Assembly: GCA_020636075.1 (NCBI GenBank)
Contig: JACJYO010000004.1
Coordinates: 573,824-637,823 of the forward strand
DNA: 64,000 nucleotides
Direction: 5' to 3'
DNA from: Lewinellaceae bacterium
GTDB taxonomy: Bacteria > Bacteroidota > Bacteroidia > Chitinophagales > Saprospiraceae
Position 1 is the stretch's first letter, and each line of letters starts with the position of its first letter. A model generated the notes under the pieces. That model worked only from the letters and a program-made list of their open reading frames with translations, did no database searches and was not told the origin of the DNA. A program made the position numbers and the translations under genes. Shown one piece after another: positions 20,411-29,226 of this stretch.

Positions 20411-20564
20411 CGATTGCGGATTACGGAGTGCGGAGTGCGGAATGGTTCACCTTTTCGAAAAATGAAAATTGGGTTGCCATTAACAGATCTAGGAAAAAGC
20501 CCCCATTTTCAACTTATCGAAATAATGAACCATTCCGCACTCCGTAATCCGCACTCCGCAATCG
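20411..20564. repeat. Long intergenic palindrome, family b (copy 1)
   Basis: The 39-base arms (20411-20449 and 20526-20564) are built from GCGGATTACGGAGTGCGG units. An inner, weaker pair involves the ATGAAAATTGGG/CCCCCATTTTCA stretches. It lies between the convergent prc and traB-like stops, ending one base before the traB stop codon. The second copy of this family (53311-53486) is interrupted by an IS element. Confidence 0.75.
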
Positions 20565-20565
20565 A

Positions 20566-21474
20566 CTATTCCGCTGCTTCCACCTGGTACCCTTCTTTTC
20601 GCAAGAGCGCAATGACCCCCCCGGGGCCGCCAAGGTGGCCCGCACCGACGGCAAACAGTGTCGGCTTTTCGAGCATCATACGGCTCATGGTGGGAATCCA
20701 GTTGCGGTTGCGGTTGTCGAGCAATACATTTTGATATTGGTCCATACCGCTTTCACCTTCGCCCATCATCGCTTCCATTCCGTTAATGTCTTTTTGGAGA
20801 TACAGTTCGATCATTTGGTCGAATTCGGTATCGGCGCCTTCGGAATTTCGGAGTGTTTCCACTAGCATTTTTGCCTGCACTTCATAGGGGATGCTGTCAA
20901 AAATGCCCATTTGGTAGGCAGCGGTTTCCAGGCCGGCCGATTCCAGTTTGCGGTGCTTGACCTGTTTAAACAGTTCCATTTCCACCGAAGTCATATTGGC
21001 ATTACCCATGGAGCTGCCTTCTTCCGAGCCAAACATGGTGCTGAGGAATAGCGGCTTCATCCGTTCGAGCATGCCAATGGCCATACCCTGCGATTCGAGT
21101 TTTTGTTTTACAAAACTGTAATCCGCTTCCGGGAGCAAATCGCGCAGGGTTTTGCCATTGCGCATGAAGGCTTTGGGCAACAGACTGAACTGCGAAACCA
21201 GATTGGTCATCTCCTTCATGTCAATTTCAAAAGTGACCCGGCGGCTTTCGGCCAATGCATCGTAAGTCGCTTCTGAAAGAGCAAATTTTTGCTTTGGGAT
21301 GAGGTGGATGGTCCCCAGCAGGTACGACGGTTTTTTTAGCCCGTTGGCACTAATTTTCCAAAGCAGGGCTTTGTCGGTTGGTACAAGTTGGTCCGGGGTA
21401 TAACTAATTTTTTGGGTCGAATGACAGCCAATCAGGCTGATGCCGATTAAAAGCCAAAAGGCCAATTTTTGCAT
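20566..21474 (-). CDS. TraB/GumN family lipoprotein
   Basis: A 302-residue protein of the TraB/GumN (Tiki-like) family. The start at 21474 gives a lipoprotein signal MQKLAFWLLIGISLIGC with the lipobox Cys at residue 17. Family motifs: LLGTIHLIPKQ (about 50-60), a conserved glutamate in VTFEIDM, and the C-terminal GAGHLGGPGGVIALLRKEGY block. Eukaryotic Tiki relatives are metalloproteases with the same GxxH and paired-Glu pattern; activity in bacterial members is not firmly known. A longer in-frame start upstream would bury the lipobox and is rejected. Confidence 0.85.
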   Translation of the reverse strand: MQKLAFWLLIGISLIGCHSTQKISYTPDQLVPTDKALLWKISANGLKKPSYLLGTIHLIPKQKFALSEATYDALAESRRVTFEIDMKEMTNLVSQFSLLPKAFMRNGKTLRDLLPEADYSFVKQKLESQGMAIGMLERMKPLFLSTMFGSEEGSSMGNANMTSVEMELFKQVKHRKLESAGLETAAYQMGIFDSIPYEVQAKMLVETLRNSEGADTEFDQMIELYLQKDINGMEAMMGEGESGMDQYQNVLLDNRNRNWIPTMSRMMLEKPTLFAVGAGHLGGPGGVIALLRKEGYQVEAAE

Positions 21475-21500
21475 AGCGTTATTTTTTAAGTGGGTATAAC

Positions 21501-21508
21501 CAAAGTTA
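21501..21508 (-). promoter_or_regulatory. Candidate -7 box for the traB-like gene
   Basis: On the minus strand the box reads TAACTTTG, matching TAnnTTTG. The start would fall about 20 nt before the ATG at 21474. No good -33 TTTG is seen, so the call is weak. Confidence 0.35.
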
Positions 21509-21798
21509 CGAAAAATGGTTGTTGCCGGAGTTTCCGGTCCGCTATTGGTACCGACTGGTTCGGGCGGGTTGCCTGCGACCAAATTTGGGTCGACAGCCAA
21601 CAGCCAGAACCACAACTGCCTGCCGTTTTGTCTGAATATTTTGGTAAAAATCTGCCAAAAACACCGCAAAAACGCAATGGCAAGTATTTTGACCTGATAC
21701 TTGCCCGGTCGATTTGAAAAATTTGCTGCCAGTATGACACAAAGATTCTTTTGACCGTTGATATATCAGGAAAAAAAGCAAAGTTTGCACCATTACAT

Positions 21799-21877
21799 GG
21801 TTTCTGGTTTCTGGTTAGAAGGTTTCTGGCTAACATAGATCCCGAATCGGAAACCTTCTAACCAGAAACCAGAAACC
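21799..21877. repeat. Long intergenic palindrome, family a (copy 2)
   Basis: Perfect 27-bp arms (21799-21825 and 21851-21877) carry GGTTTCTGGTTTCTGG repeats, closely matching the palindrome at 17271-17367. It sits within the probable lon 5' leader, 16 bp before the start codon, so a hairpin could affect lon expression. Confidence 0.75.
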
Positions 21878-21893
21878 TTCGATAGAGAAAAAT

Positions 21894-24371
21894 ATGTTTG
21901 AAAATTGGTTAATGCCAGTCCAATCCGACGATGAACCGGATTTTGTGCCGCTCTTTTCACTGGAAGAAGATGAAGAAGCGAAGCAGGGGGAAGTGTTTCC
22001 GGACACCCTCCCTATTTTGCCGTTGAAAAATACTGTATTGTTTCCGGGAATTGTCACGCCGATCACGGTAGGACGCGACAAAAGTATCCGTGCAGTGCAA
22101 AAAGCATACGAAGACAACCGCCTGATCGGTGTTTTATCGCAAAGAGATGTGAAGATTGAGAGCCCGTCGGCCCGCGATCTGTATTCGATCGGAACTATTG
22201 CCCGTGTGTTGAAATTACTGAAAATGCCTGACGGGTCTACCACGGCTATTTTGCAAGGCCGGAAGCGCTTTCATCTGGAAGATATGCTGAGTGAGGAGCC
22301 GTATATGTTGGGGCAGATCAGCACGGTCGAGTACACGCTGCCGAAGAACAAACTGGAATTCCGCGCACTGATCAGCAGCATCCGGGATGCCGCCAAGCAC
22401 ATCATTGAACTTTCGCCGCAAATCCCGTCGGAAGCCGTGGTGATGCTGAAAAATATCACCAACGACAATTTCCTGCTCAATTTCATTGCTTCCAATCTCA
22501 ATATTAAAATTGAAGAAAAGCAGGCCATTCTCGAGATCAGCCACCTGAAGGAAAAATCCAATCGCATCCTCTCCCACATGGATGCCGAGTTGCAGTTGCT
22601 CGAACTGAAAGACCAGATCGAGGCCAAGGTGCGCAACGATATTGAGAAACAACAACGCGACTATTTCCTCAGCCAGCAGCTGAAAACCATCCAGGAAGAA
22701 CTCGGGCAAAACCCACAGGAAGACGAGATCAATGCACTCGTCGAACGGGCCACAAAGAAAAAATGGCCAAAGAACGTGTTGGAAACGTTCCAGCGCGAGG
22801 TGAACAAACTGCGCCGGGTAAATCCGCAAATTGCAGAATACGCCATCGGGCTCACCTACCTGGAAACCTTGCTGGATTTGCCCTGGCTGGAGTTTACCAA
22901 AGACAACTTCGACCTCAAACGGGTCAAGCAAGTGCTCGACAGAGACCACTATGGCCTCACCAAGGTTAAGGAACGTATTCTGGAGCACCTGGCTGTACTC
23001 AAACTGAAGGGCGACATGAAAGCCCCGATTCTGTGCCTCGTTGGCCCGCCGGGTGTAGGTAAAACTTCTCTGGGCCAAAGTATCGGCAAAGCGCTCAAAC
23101 GCAAATACGTCCGCATGAGCCTCGGCGGCCTCCATGATGAAGCCGAGATCCGCGGACACCGCAAAACGTATATCGGCGCCATGCCCGGCCGCATTATCCA
23201 GTCGCTCAAAAAAGCCAAAACCGGCAACCCGGTGTTTATCCTTGACGAAATTGACAAGGTGGGCAAAGACTTCCGCGGCGACCCATCCTCGGCCTTGCTT
23301 GAGGTACTCGACCCGGAACAAAACACCACGTTTTACGACAACTACCTCGAACTGGAGTACGACTTGTCGAAAGTGTTGTTTATCGCTACGGCCAACTCGC
23401 TGTCGACCATTCAGCCTGCGCTGCTTGACCGGATGGAAATTATTGAAATTTCTGGCTATTCCAGGGAAGAAAAGGTTGAGATTGCAAAGCGCCACCTAAT
23501 CCCGGAGCAACGCAAGGAACACGGCTTGAAGCCCAATCAGGTAAAGATCGGCGCCAAGTCGCTAGCCGACATTATCAAGCACTACACGGCCGAAAGTGGC
23601 GTACGCAACCTGAACCGCGAAATCGGCTCAGTGATGCGCAATATTGCCAAAAAAGTGGCCATGGAAGAACCCTATGAAGTGGTGGTCAAGCCCGAGCACC
23701 TGCATGACATCCTCGGCCCAACCAAATTTGATTCCGAAGTGTACACTACACAGCAGGCGCCCGGCGTAGCCATTGGCCTGGCCTGGACTTCCGTGGGCGG
23801 CGAAATCCTGTTTATCGAGTCCAGTCTGAACAAAGGCAGCGGCCGGCTCCAACTCACGGGCAACCTAGGTGATGTGATGAAAGAAAGTGCCAGTACGGCG
23901 CTCAGTTACATCAAAGCGCACGCCTCGGAGTTGGATATAGACCCCGAGCGTTTTGACAAAACGGATATTCACATTCACGTACCGGAAGGCGCCATACCGA
24001 AAGACGGGCCGTCGGCAGGCGTAACCATGCTCACGGCCATTGCGTCGGTGTTTACGCAAAAGCCGGTCAAGTCCTTCCTGGCCATGACCGGCGAGATCAC
24101 GCTTCGGGGAAAGGTATTGCCGGTAGGTGGGATCAAGGAAAAAATTCTGGCTGCCAAACGTGCCGGTCTCCGCGAAGTGCTGCTTTGCAAGGAGAACGAA
24201 AAGCACGTTCTGGAAATCGAAGCAGAATATATCAAAGGATTGAAATTCCACTATGTGGACCGGATGAGCGATGTTTTATCGGTTGCATTGGGGATTACAC
24301 CTGTGCATAAAAACGGCTCGAATGGTGTGGCCAAAGGCAAGAAGAAGAAAAGCGTGGCTGTGGGGAAATAG
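21894..24371 (+). CDS. lon: ATP-dependent Lon protease
   Basis: Cytoplasmic AAA+ serine protease that degrades misfolded and regulatory proteins. The 825-residue protein has the LonA layout: N-terminal substrate-binding domain (about 40-240, opening ILPLKNTVLFPGIVTPI), a helical linker, an AAA+ module with Walker A GPPGVGKTS (about 383-391) and Walker B FILDEIDK (about 448-455), and a C-terminal protease domain. The protease domain has catalytic Ser707 in KDGPSAG and Lys750 in GGIKEK, 43 residues apart as in E. coli Lon. The Lys-rich tail is KGKKKKSVAVGK. A palindrome lies immediately upstream in the probable leader. Confidence 0.97.
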   Translation: MFENWLMPVQSDDEPDFVPLFSLEEDEEAKQGEVFPDTLPILPLKNTVLFPGIVTPITVGRDKSIRAVQKAYEDNRLIGVLSQRDVKIESPSARDLYSIGTIARVLKLLKMPDGSTTAILQGRKRFHLEDMLSEEPYMLGQISTVEYTLPKNKLEFRALISSIRDAAKHIIELSPQIPSEAVVMLKNITNDNFLLNFIASNLNIKIEEKQAILEISHLKEKSNRILSHMDAELQLLELKDQIEAKVRNDIEKQQRDYFLSQQLKTIQEELGQNPQEDEINALVERATKKKWPKNVLETFQREVNKLRRVNPQIAEYAIGLTYLETLLDLPWLEFTKDNFDLKRVKQVLDRDHYGLTKVKERILEHLAVLKLKGDMKAPILCLVGPPGVGKTSLGQSIGKALKRKYVRMSLGGLHDEAEIRGHRKTYIGAMPGRIIQSLKKAKTGNPVFILDEIDKVGKDFRGDPSSALLEVLDPEQNTTFYDNYLELEYDLSKVLFIATANSLSTIQPALLDRMEIIEISGYSREEKVEIAKRHLIPEQRKEHGLKPNQVKIGAKSLADIIKHYTAESGVRNLNREIGSVMRNIAKKVAMEEPYEVVVKPEHLHDILGPTKFDSEVYTTQQAPGVAIGLAWTSVGGEILFIESSLNKGSGRLQLTGNLGDVMKESASTALSYIKAHASELDIDPERFDKTDIHIHVPEGAIPKDGPSAGVTMLTAIASVFTQKPVKSFLAMTGEITLRGKVLPVGGIKEKILAAKRAGLREVLLCKENEKHVLEIEAEYIKGLKFHYVDRMSDVLSVALGITPVHKNGSNGVAKGKKKKSVAVGK

Positions 24372-24467
24372 CCGGTGGAATTTTGCGTCGTCCACCATAC
24401 TTCTGGACATTCTGAAACATATGTCATGCGAATCTTGGGCAAAATGTATTCGGTTGGCCTCCACGCA

Positions 24468-24609
24468 AGCCCGTAGGGCTGTCATTTTAGTAGAAATTAA
24501 TAACCGTAGAAATAATAGCGCCGTAGGTGCGGCATTATAATGGCACACCTACGGCGTTTGGAAAACTGTGAGGCAACCATTTTCTACAATAATGTCAGCC
24601 CTACGGGCT
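24468..24609. repeat. Long intergenic palindrome, family e (uninterrupted copy)
   Basis: Outer arms AGCCCGTAGGGCTGTCATT (24468-24486) and its complement (24591-24609, one mismatch) flank an inner hairpin GCCGTAGGTG...CACCTACGGC (24520-24555). It lies between the convergent lon and sulP genes and abuts the sulP stop. A second copy at 61233-62025 is split by a group II intron, so this copy serves as the empty site. Confidence 0.8.
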
Positions 24610-26328
24610 TTATTCGGGATGACTCATGTTTTTATCGCTTGTTATCGCGGCTGCATACCGGAGTGCGGCGCCGACATTGGCAAACACATTTTTTTTGCCA
24701 ACTAAAAAAAGAAGGCGCGCGTCGCGTAACTCTTCCTGAAGTTCGGAACTGACACCCGACAGCAATACTTTTACCTGCCGGGCCTGCATGTTTTTAATGA
24801 ATTCCCGCAAATTGTGGATACCCGTCTCGTCGATCGTCGGCACAAAGCGCATGCGCAGCACGATGACCTTGGGAGGCTTGCTTACACGCCGCATCGTTTC
24901 TTTGAATTTATGGGCTACGCCGAAAAACAAAGGGCCGTTGATCTCAAAAACCTGTACGCCGGGAGGAATGGGGTAGCGCTCCAAACTTTCCGGGTCTTTT
25001 ATGTCATTTCGCTCGGTTACCTGTTCTTCCACCGGCCTTATGTCGCCAATGGCGGCCATGCGGCGGATAAATAAAAATGCAGCGAGGACCATCCCAATTT
25101 CAATGGCCACCGTCAGGTCAAACAAAACCGTCAGGAAAAAGGTAGTGAGCATGACCACCACGTCGGAGCGTTGGCCGCGCAAGATGGCTTTGAAGGTGCG
25201 CCACTCGCTCATGTTGTATGCCACATATACCAGGATACCGGCCAGCACACTCAGCGGGATCAGCTTGGCCCAGGAGCCGGCAAACACCATAACGGCCAAC
25301 AATACCAGCGCGTGCGCCATGCCGGCAATTGGGGTGCGGCCGCCGTTTTTGATGTTGGCTGCCGTGCGGGCAATGGCGCCGGTAGCCGGGATGCCGCCAA
25401 ACAGCGCTGAGGCCATATTTCCGGCGCCCTGGGCCACCAATTCGGTGTTGGAGCGATGGTTGCCACCGATGACCGAATCGGCCACCACAGCGCTCAGCAG
25501 ACTTTCAATGGCGCCCAGCATGGCTATGGCAAAAGCCGGCCGGATCAATTCGCGCAACATGCTCCAGTTGACTTCCGGTATCGTTGGTTTGGGTAATGCA
25601 GTTGAAATGGATCCAAAGCGGGTTTCAATAGTGTCTACCGGCAACTGGAATACCTGTACAACCGTGGTGAGCAAAAGAATAGCCAGCAGCGCTCCTGGGA
25701 CCTTCGTCGTAATTTTGGGCATCACAAAAGCCAAAACCAACGTAACTGCGCCAATTCCGATTGCCCACAGGTTTGCCTGGTGGAATGCCTGGCCATAAAC
25801 CAGCCATTTGTCCAAAAAATCTGCGGGCACCTTTTCGATGGATAAGCCAAGCAAATCATTTATTTGGGAAGAAAAAATGATTACCGCGATACCTGTTGTA
25901 AATCCGACGATCAGGGAATGCGGAATAAATTTGATCACACTCCCCAAACGGGCAACACCCATGATGGTCAGAAGCATGCCTGCCAGGAAGGTGGCGACAA
26001 TGAGCCCGTCGATACCATATTGCTGCACAATTCCGTAAACAATTGGGATAAAAGCGCCGGTGGGGCCGCCAATTTGCACGCGGCTGCCACTTAGTACGGA
26101 TATTGAAAATCCGGCGACTACGGCAGTGATGAGGCCTTTGTCTGGCGTCACGCCGCTTGCAATGGCAAAGGCAATAGCCAATGGCAGGGCTATGATCCCG
26201 ACAACCAGGCCGGCAATCAGGTCGCGGCGGAGTTGTTTTTTGGGAATACCTTCCTTGAGCAGGGAAAATAATTTGGGGCGCAGCGCTTCTTGCTGCAACT
26301 GGATAAAAAACTTTAGCCTGTCCGTCAT
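24610..26328 (-). CDS. SulP/SLC26 family anion transporter with STAS domain
   Basis: A 572-residue inner-membrane transporter of the SulP family, which carries sulfate, bicarbonate or dicarboxylates by proton or sodium symport. The N-terminus has LRRDLIAGLVVGIIALPLAI, the family signature in the first helix. About 12 hydrophobic segments run to residue 420. The cytosolic C-terminal STAS domain (about 445-555) has VIVLRMRFVPTIDETGIHNL. The transported anion cannot be told from sequence. No carbonic anhydrase or sulfur-assimilation gene adjoins it. It is divergent to the DUF92 gene. Confidence 0.9.
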   Translation of the reverse strand: MTDRLKFFIQLQQEALRPKLFSLLKEGIPKKQLRRDLIAGLVVGIIALPLAIAFAIASGVTPDKGLITAVVAGFSISVLSGSRVQIGGPTGAFIPIVYGIVQQYGIDGLIVATFLAGMLLTIMGVARLGSVIKFIPHSLIVGFTTGIAVIIFSSQINDLLGLSIEKVPADFLDKWLVYGQAFHQANLWAIGIGAVTLVLAFVMPKITTKVPGALLAILLLTTVVQVFQLPVDTIETRFGSISTALPKPTIPEVNWSMLRELIRPAFAIAMLGAIESLLSAVVADSVIGGNHRSNTELVAQGAGNMASALFGGIPATGAIARTAANIKNGGRTPIAGMAHALVLLAVMVFAGSWAKLIPLSVLAGILVYVAYNMSEWRTFKAILRGQRSDVVVMLTTFFLTVLFDLTVAIEIGMVLAAFLFIRRMAAIGDIRPVEEQVTERNDIKDPESLERYPIPPGVQVFEINGPLFFGVAHKFKETMRRVSKPPKVIVLRMRFVPTIDETGIHNLREFIKNMQARQVKVLLSGVSSELQEELRDARLLFLVGKKNVFANVGAALRYAAAITSDKNMSHPE

Positions 26329-26420
26329 TTTAGCTGGTAAAATCAGGGCTTAAACGCTGTATTTGCCTGTAGGTTTTGGTTTCTTGTGTTTATTTTAAAA
26401 CACTTTTTTACGCACCCAAT

Positions 26421-27215
26421 ATGAACGTTTCCCTGCCTGTTTTATCTCCGGAAATTGCCTTTGCCGCGGTTGTTTTTGCTGCCGTTTTTGTTGGGTACAC
26501 CGTGCGAAAAAATGTGCTCACTGCCAATGGCGCCCTGGCCGCTGCTTTTGTTGGGCTTTGGGTGCTTTTTTGGGCTGGTGTGGCCTGGTTGGTTCCGCTT
26601 TTTTTCTTTTTTATCAGCAGCATATTGCTTGGAAAACTAAATAAAAGCCGTTTGGCGGCCTCCGACAGCAAACAAGGCAAACCGCGCGATGCCTGGCAGG
26701 TATGGTGCAATGGCGGGGTGTATGCTGCCTTGGCAACGTTTGCATCGGGCGCCTTTTCCGATGCTGCGCATACCTTGATGGCCCTTTCGATTGCAGGCAG
26801 CACTGCCGATACCTGGTCTTCGGAGACCGGGCAGTTTTTTCGGCAAAAAACAATTGACATATTGCGTTGGAAACCGGTGCCGGTTGGGCTTTCGGGTGGA
26901 ATCAGCTGGGCAGGTACGGTGGGCGGGTTGTTGGGCGCAGCGGCTATGGCGGTTATTGGAAACGGACTGACCGGTACTATTTCTGACCCAAAATCGATGC
27001 TTCTGGTGTCTGTTGGTGGTTTCGCAGGCATGTTGCTCGACAGTCTGCTTGGCGCCGGTTTGCAGGCGCGCTACCGGCACGCCGACAGTGGTGCGCTAAG
27101 TGATACCGGCGGCGCCGATTTTGTTTTGGTTGGCGGATATTCCTGGATGAGCAATGATGCCGTCAATTTCTGGAGCAATGTTTTGTTGGTGTTTTCCGGC
27201 TATTGGATTTTATAA
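26421..27215 (+). CDS. DUF92 family integral membrane protein
   Basis: A 264-residue polytopic membrane protein of the DUF92 (TIGR00297) family. Plant relatives such as VTE6 are phytyl-phosphate kinases; the bacterial role is not established. The start at 26421 is preferred over an in-frame ATG at 26376 because the mature family begins close to the first helix. Conserved signatures are TADTWSSETGQ (about 131-141), the probable active-site region, and SLLGAGLQARY (about 207-217). The hairpin immediately after the stop probably ends transcription. Confidence 0.85.
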   Translation: MNVSLPVLSPEIAFAAVVFAAVFVGYTVRKNVLTANGALAAAFVGLWVLFWAGVAWLVPLFFFFISSILLGKLNKSRLAASDSKQGKPRDAWQVWCNGGVYAALATFASGAFSDAAHTLMALSIAGSTADTWSSETGQFFRQKTIDILRWKPVPVGLSGGISWAGTVGGLLGAAAMAVIGNGLTGTISDPKSMLLVSVGGFAGMLLDSLLGAGLQARYRHADSGALSDTGGADFVLVGGYSWMSNDAVNFWSNVLLVFSGYWIL

Positions 27216-27228
27216 TTATAAAACACCG

Positions 27229-27260
27229 AAGCGCCACGTGGCATAAGCAACGTGGCGCTT
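27229..27260 (+). terminator. Hairpin after the DUF92 gene
   Basis: Perfect 11-bp arms AAGCGCCACGT (27229-27239) and ACGTGGCGCTT (27250-27260) begin 14 nt after the stop codon. The following TTTGGCTGGTTTT is only a weak T-tract, so termination efficiency is uncertain. It lies between convergent genes. Confidence 0.55.
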
Positions 27261-27283
27261 TGGCTGGTTTTGAGGGAAAAGTG

Positions 27284-27751
27284 CTACAGACACACTGTTG
27301 TCTCGCATTTGCAGTGGTCGGGGCTGAGGTTGCTGCGGCGCTGAATAAGTATTCCTTTGCCGGAGTAATCGACTGCATGCAATACTGGTTCGATTACTTC
27401 AAGTGTGCCGTAATTTTCAACCGCACCGAGGTTCAACAAGGCTCCGCCGGGGATGCCATAGCCCAATACGGTCAATTGTGCGCCGGACTCGATCCGGATC
27501 TTCGCACCGCTGTGCAGTTCGAGCGATTGTACACGGGCGGTTTGAGTTTCGATCACCGGGTAGTGGTTGCCGCTGGTGGATACATCGGGGATGATGACAT
27601 TGTCAAAATCATCGGGGATGCGATTGTCGCTCCAGTTTTTGGCGCAAAACCAGTTGTTTTCCTGGCCTGGGAATCCTCCTTTCCATTCAACTTGGGCGAT
27701 CAGACTTACGGTGCTAAACAAGGCGAACAAACAAACAAGACGCGTTTTCAT
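27284..27751 (-). CDS. Small secreted hypothetical protein
   Basis: A 155-residue protein with a signal peptide (MKTRLVCLFALFSTVSLIAQ) when started at 27751; an upstream in-frame ATG would add 20 residues. The mature part has NNWFCAKNWSDNRIPDD, a pattern seen at the start of Bacteroidota surface proteins in which NW..G..P is followed by beta-helix strands. Repeating strands follow (VQSLELHSGAKIRIESGAQL). The strand pattern suggests a short right-handed beta-helix. There is no C-terminal T9SS domain, so it may be a truncated relative of longer cargo proteins. Function unknown. Confidence 0.65.
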   Translation of the reverse strand: MKTRLVCLFALFSTVSLIAQVEWKGGFPGQENNWFCAKNWSDNRIPDDFDNVIIPDVSTSGNHYPVIETQTARVQSLELHSGAKIRIESGAQLTVLGYGIPGGALLNLGAVENYGTLEVIEPVLHAVDYSGKGILIQRRSNLSPDHCKCETTVCL

Positions 27752-27930
27752 AAGTGCAACTTTTATGGTGAACAGTAGGGCGGGAAGGCTTAAACCTAAT
27801 GGATAGTTCAAAGATGCACGTTGCCTGGCCAGAAGTCAATCGGGCTTTTGCCATCGGAGGCAGCCGGTTTGTAAACGGTGGTTATAGCCGTGTGTGTCGT
27901 TGGGCAACTACTATTGAATAGCCGGAGCGC

Positions 27931-28953
27931 CTAATTCTGCAGGCGCGGCTTTTCCTTGCGTCCAAAGAAAAAGTTATACCCGCGGAAAATCTTGCCGAAT
28001 ACACGCTCCTGGGTGAGTAGAAAGGCGTCACCGTTGTTTAAATCGGTAAAATACCGGTTGATGTAGTGTTGACCGGTGGCGTAGTTTTCTTCGATGGCTA
28101 CCGGCCAGAACCGGACCTCTTTCATGGTGCTATCGGTACGCTGGAGTTTTACAATCGCAAAAGGAACGAGGGCGCGTACGGAGTCGCGGAGCGGGTTGGT
28201 CGTTTCAAAACCTTCGGCGCCCAGTTTCTCAAATTGCAGCAGGTAGGCCTCTGCAACACCTTTGCGCTGCGGCGTCGGGCTTACGGGCGTTGTGCTAAAT
28301 AAGGGCTTAACCGAATAAGTGGCTTTATCCATTTTTTCGAGTTGGAAGGATTCGCTTTTTTGCTGGGGGTACTCCACCGAAATGAATTGGATTTCCTCCG
28401 GTTTTTCGGAGAAAACCGTTCTGTCGCGCCAGTCATCTTCTTTAAGAATAAAGCGTGCGCGCAACTGCCCGATAAATCCCGGAACGTGCGCGACATAGGG
28501 CTGTTCGGCGCCTTCCATGATCACATACGTGCCCCGTTCGTCATTGGTTACGCCACCCACATAGTACCGCTTGAGGCGCTCATTATTTTTACCATAGACC
28601 TCGACGGTAATCCCTTCGGTGGCCAGGCTTGTTACCATGGAACTCTCGGCGGCTTTTGGTGGAATATAGAGTACATTGATATTTTGAATCGTTTCGAGCA
28701 GGGTTTGCACAGCAGTTGGTCGGGCAACATACTTGCCGTTGTAAAGCCAAAAGCCGTCTTTGCGTTCAAGGGTTACCCTTTGACCGCCACGGTCGGCGAG
28801 GAAAATCCGGGTGATGTCCTCGGTGTTTTTAACCGCGAAGTCCATATCCCAGGAGACGTGACTGCCAGACTGGGTATTTTTTTGGCGCAATACATAAAAG
28901 GCGGCAACGCCCAACAGTAAAAATAAGGCAACAAGGAGCCCTGTACGTTTCAT
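27931..28953 (-). CDS. DUF4340 domain-containing membrane-anchored protein
   Basis: A 340-residue protein with one N-terminal membrane anchor (MKRTGLLVALFLLLGVAAFYVL) and a periplasmic region. It matches the DUF4340 pattern: a TRIFLADRGGQRVTLER strand, then GFWLYNGKYVARPTAVQTLL and a YYVGG motif. DUF4340 proteins are often found beside GldG-like ABC exporters; no such partner lies here. Molecular function is unknown. It has about 180 bp of gap to the next minus-strand gene, and no terminator was found. Confidence 0.75.
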   Translation of the reverse strand: MKRTGLLVALFLLLGVAAFYVLRQKNTQSGSHVSWDMDFAVKNTEDITRIFLADRGGQRVTLERKDGFWLYNGKYVARPTAVQTLLETIQNINVLYIPPKAAESSMVTSLATEGITVEVYGKNNERLKRYYVGGVTNDERGTYVIMEGAEQPYVAHVPGFIGQLRARFILKEDDWRDRTVFSEKPEEIQFISVEYPQQKSESFQLEKMDKATYSVKPLFSTTPVSPTPQRKGVAEAYLLQFEKLGAEGFETTNPLRDSVRALVPFAIVKLQRTDSTMKEVRFWPVAIEENYATGQHYINRYFTDLNNGDAFLLTQERVFGKIFRGYNFFFGRKEKPRLQN

Positions 28954-29135
28954 GGCTGGAAAGTATTTGTTTGGAAGTGGCGTAGTAGTTTTTTCACCGG
29001 ACAGTTAACAGGAAGGGTTGGTTGTATTCCCGGTGAAAGCGGATTACCAGGGCAAAAAAACGACATTTGGATGGATTATTCAATTTGCCTTTCTGTCAAA
29101 TATTTTTCCGGGCAATCGAATCTTTCCGGAGACAT

Positions 29136-29169
29136 AAAAAAAGTCTGCTCCGCATTGCGCGGAGCAGAC
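29136..29169 (-). terminator. Rho-independent terminator of htrA-like gene
   Basis: Perfect 11-bp arms GTCTGCTCCGC (29143-29153) and GCGGAGCAGAC (29159-29169) with a 5-nt loop. On the minus strand they are followed by seven T (29142-29136). It lies 58 bp past the stop of the HtrA-like gene at 29227. Confidence 0.85.
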
Positions 29170-29226
29170 ACATCAAAACAAAACGAAAAACCAACTTTAT
29201 TTTAGACCGGCCGAAACCGGATTATG

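Larger units (their letters stand above)
21475..21893. other. Divergent intergenic region between traB-like gene and lon
   Basis: The 419-bp gap holds a candidate minus-strand promoter near 21501 and the family a palindrome at 21799-21877, which ends 16 bp before the lon ATG. No CIRCE-type heat-shock operator (TTAGCACTC/GAGTGCTAA) is seen. Short ORFs in the gap have no recognisable content. Confidence 0.5.

Noticed and set aside
21475..21893. Heat-shock operator upstream of lon
   Set aside because: No CIRCE inverted repeat; the palindrome present is a dispersed repeat also found away from lon.
22215..23495. 426-codon minus-strand frame
   Set aside because: Shadow of lon.
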